This document shows, one piece after another, positions 61,340-64,000 of a DNA stretch of 64,000 bases. The DNA is from JANXMY01 sp964251675 (GTDB taxonomy: Bacteria; Armatimonadota; Armatimonadia; Armatimonadales; Capsulimonadaceae): the NCBI GenBank assembly GCA_964251675.1, contig CAXUKS010000021.1, positions 1 through 64,000 of the forward strand, given 5' to 3'. A program made the translations under genes and the position numbers. How positions within the stretch are numbered: position 1 is the stretch's first letter; every line of letters starts with the position of its first letter. A model generated the notes under the pieces. It saw only the letters and a list, made by a program, of their open reading frames with translations, did not search any database and was not told the origin of the DNA.

Positions 61340-61948
61340 TCAGAGCAGGCTTAAAAAGAGCGCATGAACCCGGCTGTCCCCCGACAGCTCCGGGTGAAAC
61401 GCGCTTGCCAGAATATTTCCCGTCCGCACAAAGACCGCCCGCCCGTCGTGCGCGGCCAGCGTTTCCACGTCCGGCCCGACTTCGGCGGCATAGGGGGCGC
61501 GGATAAAAACCGCCCGCACCGGCTCCGGCCCCAGCACGGGCACGTCCAGCGCCGCCTCAAACGAGTCCACCTGCCGCCCGAAGGCATTGCGGGCCACAAC
61601 TATGTCCAGCAGCCCCAGTGTCGGCTGCCCGCCGCGCTCCCCGGTTCCAGCTTCAATGGCGCGGGCCAGCAAAATCATCCCCGCACAGGTTCCGTAAATG
61701 GGCTTGCCCGCCCGCGCCGCCTCCTGAATGGCCGTGTCCAGCCCGTAGCGGGCCATCAGCTTGCCGATGGTGGTGCTTTCGCCGCCGGGCAGCACAATCC
61801 CGTCAGCGCGTTCGATGTCCCCCGGCATCCGGGCCGCATAGGCATCTGCGCCGAGGCTTTGGAGCATGGTGATATGCTTCTGAAAGTCGCCCTGCATGGC
61901 GACGACAGCGATTTTGGGGCCAGTCTTTAGGGCACTCTGTTCGGGCAT
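61340..61948 (-). CDS. pdxT: Pyridoxal 5'-phosphate synthase glutaminase subunit PdxT
   Basis: A 202-residue glutaminase that supplies ammonia to PdxS for pyridoxal phosphate synthesis. IAVVAMQGDFQKHITML, the GGESTTIGKL block, nucleophile cysteine in YGTCAGMILLA and the histidine-glutamate pair in SAFHPELSGD. ATG 61,948 lies six bases after a TGCTATACT -10 box, so it is leaderless; the 8 extra upstream codons are rejected. No pdxS is present in the window. Confidence 0.95.
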   Translation of the reverse strand: MPEQSALKTGPKIAVVAMQGDFQKHITMLQSLGADAYAARMPGDIERADGIVLPGGESTTIGKLMARYGLDTAIQEAARAGKPIYGTCAGMILLARAIEAGTGERGGQPTLGLLDIVVARNAFGRQVDSFEAALDVPVLGPEPVRAVFIRAPYAAEVGPDVETLAAHDGRAVFVRTGNILASAFHPELSGDSRVHALFLSLL

Positions 61949-61954
61949 GGGGAT

Positions 61955-61963
61955 AGTATAGCA
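61955..61963 (-). promoter_or_regulatory. Leaderless promoter of pdxT
   Basis: TGCTATACT on the minus strand, then six bases (ATCCCC) and the ATG. Identical box and spacing to the gmk promoter. Confidence 0.65.
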
Positions 61964-61969
61964 CGAAAA

Positions 61970-62022
61970 CACCCCTCCCGCTCGTTCCCTGCTCCTTCCC
62001 CTGTGAGCGGGGGGCCGGGAGG
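61970..62022. repeat. Inverted repeat between pdxT and the channel gene
   Basis: ACCCCTCCCG near 61,971 and CGGGAGGGGT near 62,013-62,022 form imperfect arms around a CCCC/GGGG-rich loop. Possibly the terminator of the channel gene. Confidence 0.5.
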
Positions 62023-62026
62023 GGTC

Positions 62027-63154
62027 CTAAAAATGCGGCGTGTCTCGGTCCCAGGCGCTGGTCTGCCAGTTGTCCGGGGTGTCGAGCATGGGGAGCCACG
62101 GGGGGATGGAAAATATCAAGAGGTCGCCCAGTGCAGTTACATACGGCTCATACAGGCCGCGCAGCTCCGCAAGCTTCACGTCATCCTCGGGGCCATCGCA
62201 CAGGGGCAGACCCGCGCCAGCCAGCGTCTGCCGCAGGGTCAATAAGTCCTGAAGCGGAAGGCGGTCGGGCGCGTCCTCGGCGGGCGGTTTGTTCACCACA
62301 TACGCCAGGTCAATGATGGCATGGCGGCACATCGCCAGCGTCATCCGCGCCTGCCACTGCACCTCGTTCTTCCATTCGGCGTGGCCGGGCACGCCCACCA
62401 GCAGGAGGGCGCAGGTGTCCATGATGGCGGTCAGCGCACTGAGCCACGATTGGTGGTCGTGCTGGGAGCGGTAGTACGTCAGGACAGGGTACGACAGGTG
62501 CGATTCCAGCAGTTCCGAGGCCCATCGCTCCCACTCGGCCAGCAGAGTTGTCAGGGCCGCCATCTGCCCGTGCTCGGCATGGCGGCGCAGCATCTCGGTG
62601 GCCGAGGGCGGCGACGACGCACGGGCATCCAGCAGGGAAATGATCGTCTCGCGCCGCGAGAACGCCTGATACAGCACCGGCAGGTAGCCGATGACCACGG
62701 CCAGAAAGCCGAAGCCGACCCCGGACTCGGCCACAGCCAGAAACCGGGAAAGGTTAGTGTGCGGGAGAACGTCGCCGTATCCCAGCGTGAAAAAGTTGGT
62801 TCCGCTGTGGTACAGCGCCGTCTGAAGTCGCGTCATGCCCTCCACCCGTACCAGCGCATGGGGCAGGGCATACTGCATCAGGCCAAAGCCCGTCACAAGC
62901 AGGGTGGCCCAGAAGACCAGCAGGAGGGGGAGGGAAAGCGGCCCAAAGTACGCCAGAAGCTGCTGCTGCCTCCTCTGCGGCGTCCGCCGAACGATAGCGG
63001 CAAACCCCGGCCATAGCGACCGATAAAACCCCCGCGTCAGCCGAAATCCCCGCGTGACGGATCGGGGCAGAATAATCGTCTCAAAGCCTTCCCAAATCAC
63101 GAGCAGAACGAGAAACACACCAAACAGGCCCACAAGACAGGACAAAAGAGTCAT
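62027..63154 (-). CDS. Potassium-channel-like ion channel protein
   Basis: A 375-residue membrane protein with about four helices near the N terminus. The pore loop carries a potassium selectivity filter: GTNFFTLGYGDVLPHTN (TLGYGD). The C-terminal ~200 residues are cytoplasmic and helical (LSYPVLTYYRSQHDHQSWLS; WKNEVQWQARMTLAMCRHAI), of unknown role; no RCK/TrkA domain is recognisable. It would permit K+ flux across the inner membrane. It is upstream of pdxT but separated by a repeat and the pdxT promoter. Confidence 0.85.
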   Translation of the reverse strand: MTLLSCLVGLFGVFLVLLVIWEGFETIILPRSVTRGFRLTRGFYRSLWPGFAAIVRRTPQRRQQQLLAYFGPLSLPLLLVFWATLLVTGFGLMQYALPHALVRVEGMTRLQTALYHSGTNFFTLGYGDVLPHTNLSRFLAVAESGVGFGFLAVVIGYLPVLYQAFSRRETIISLLDARASSPPSATEMLRRHAEHGQMAALTTLLAEWERWASELLESHLSYPVLTYYRSQHDHQSWLSALTAIMDTCALLLVGVPGHAEWKNEVQWQARMTLAMCRHAIIDLAYVVNKPPAEDAPDRLPLQDLLTLRQTLAGAGLPLCDGPEDDVKLAELRGLYEPYVTALGDLLIFSIPPWLPMLDTPDNWQTSAWDRDTPHF

Positions 63155-63223
63155 GCCCTATAAAATGCTTATAATTGGATAAGGTTCCCCTGCCAAATCT
63201 GACAGATACTGCACACATAAAAA

Positions 63224-63249
63224 TGGCCCGGCTCTGAAAGAGCCGAGCC
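63224..63249 (-). terminator. Terminator after the 63,274 gene
   Basis: Minus strand: GGCTCGGCTCTTTCAGAGCCGGGCC-type stem followed by ATTTTTA. It ends the secreted-protein gene. Confidence 0.8.
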
Positions 63250-63273
63250 AAGCGAAAGTGGAAGTATAACAAT

Positions 63274-63750
63274 TTATTGTTGTGAGGGAGCGACAGTGAC
63301 AGTGAAAGGAACTTGGTAGCTAGTGCCACCAGATATGAAGGTTGCAGTCACCGTAGCGTCTCCAGTCGCTTGGTTTGCAGGGTTAGCATAAACCTTCACA
63401 GCCCCTGTTGCGCTTGTAGAAGCCATGTCTGATTCTACGTCCTGTGCAAAAGAAGCGGGGCTGCTTCCGGGCAAAGATAGAGGCTGACTTGTTTGTACAT
63501 AGGACCCACCATTTGTTGATACAAAGGTGAAAAGATTGCGAGCTTGTTGCCCCAATGTTCCTCGGAAGACCGTTGTGGCTTGGCTGTCGTTACCATTTTC
63601 TTTGTTGGTCAAACGAAATTTTGTCGAAGGACCAGAGCTGCAATTAATAGTTGTTGCCTGCGCGGCGTCGTTATTAGGTATAACTGCCGCCACAGAGCCG
63701 AGGAGGATAAAGGTTAAGCCCGCACGGGTCAATCGCTGAGAAAGTTTCAT
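63274..63750 (-). CDS. Secreted beta-domain protein (158 aa)
   Basis: A 158-residue exported protein with signal peptide (LTFILLGSVAAVIPNNDA). The mature part is Ser/Thr/Ala-rich and ends in a repeated beta pattern (GDATVTATFISGGTSYQVP, FTVTVAPS) of an Ig-like or surface-layer-like module. No family recognised. It is a single-gene transcript: own promoter upstream, terminator downstream. Confidence 0.7.
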   Translation of the reverse strand: MKLSQRLTRAGLTFILLGSVAAVIPNNDAAQATTINCSSGPSTKFRLTNKENGNDSQATTVFRGTLGQQARNLFTFVSTNGGSYVQTSQPLSLPGSSPASFAQDVESDMASTSATGAVKVYANPANQATGDATVTATFISGGTSYQVPFTVTVAPSQQ

Positions 63751-63834
63751 AGGGTAGGGTTCCGTTCACGAAAACCGGGGACAGCGGAAGGCTGACCGTC
63801 TGCGTCCTTGCCAAAACTGCTGGTAGGTGCATCT

Positions 63835-63862
63835 ATTATACCAAGCCTGCACCGAATTGCAA
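63835..63862 (-). promoter_or_regulatory. Promoter of the 63,274 secreted protein
   Basis: On the minus strand, -35 TTGCAA (63,857-63,862), a 16-bp spacer and -10 TATAAT (63,835-63,840), preceded by TGG as extended -10. Confidence 0.75.
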
Positions 63863-63965
63863 CAGTTTTTTTGCATAATGGGCTGAGCGATGAAAATTAG
63901 TTGGCGGGTGCGGAGGCATCAAGCGGCGTTTTAGAAAGTGGGCTGACAGAACGCGGGGGGGCCGC

Positions 63966-64000
63966 CTACTTCACCTGCACCGTGCGCGAGACAATGTACG
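63966..64000 (-). CDS. C-terminal end of a further minus-strand gene (partial)
   Basis: Reading from the window edge on the minus strand gives YIVSRTVQVK followed by TAG at 63,966-63,968. Too short to name. The gap to the promoter at 63,862 shows no other gene. Confidence 0.4.
   Translation of the reverse strand, partial: YIVSRTVQVK

Overview
The window is GC-rich chromosomal DNA from a diderm bacterium. A type IV pilus secretin is encoded, and extended -10 promoters with conventional AGGAGG-like ribosome sites are common. The combination of PilMNOPQ genes, a TTAACA-type Pho box, many intergenic hairpin repeats and OPT/PqqD/FtsX neighbourhoods would suit Armatimonadota or another deep Terrabacteria-related diderm lineage. 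That placement is inference; no 16S rRNA or other decisive marker is present.

Layout. 1-4,064: alpha/beta hydrolase, CPBP protease, thioredoxin reductase (trxB) and rsmG. 4,101-14,331 (minus strand): type IV pilus block in two units, pilM-N-O-P-Q ending in a terminator, then pilB-HDOD-pilT. 14,501-22,593: a pseudopilin-like protein, a PAS/SpoIIE-type phosphatase, a PAP2 protein, tRNA-His, trhO, polyphosphate kinase behind a Pho box, and a GAF-GGDEF diguanylate cyclase. 22,666-26,106: three secreted proteins of lower GC; the first has a 13-bp triplication inside its signal-peptide codons, and the other two are paralogues. 26,108-27,664: a uroporphyrinogen-III methyltransferase/synthase fusion. 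27,815-31,280: an AT-richer accessory stretch of small genes (DUF2442/DUF4160, a Phd-like antitoxin, small unknowns). 31,499-44,383: ispG, a cytochrome P450 with an atypical I-helix, an MFS transporter, a methyltransferase, a DsbD system with two thioredoxin domains, a secreted caspase-like protein, pepF, coaBC and gmk.

44,515-48,474 groups two glycosyltransferase-like genes, a redoxin, a secreted 12-cysteine protein with a twin-arginine leader, small helper-like proteins and a peroxiredoxin. The redoxin is preceded by a promoter whose spacer contains 11 G residues, which is the layout of a phase-variable promoter. 48,688-60,069 is a second unusual locus: a giant FtsX permease fused to a degenerate M28 peptidase/PA ectodomain, a zinc-ribbon TM2 protein, a DUF433-HicB-HicA insertion, an OPT-type peptide transporter homologue, an unknown protein, a PqqD-like (RiPP-recognition-like) protein, a minimal FtsX permease and a MacB/LolD-type ATPase. 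I infer an envelope peptide-handling or export machine. 60,101-64,000 holds a beta-propeller protein, pdxT, a potassium-channel protein, a secreted protein and the 3' end of one more gene.

Two themes recur. First, short tandem duplications and homopolymers sit at gene boundaries (14 bp x3 at the pilO and pilP-like stops, 13 bp x3 in a signal peptide, 20 bp x2 at a start codon, G11 in a promoter). Second, long inverted repeats with related spacers occur between genes and sometimes supply stop codons. gmk and pdxT share the same leaderless promoter geometry. All calls rest on reading the sequence only; no database search was run.
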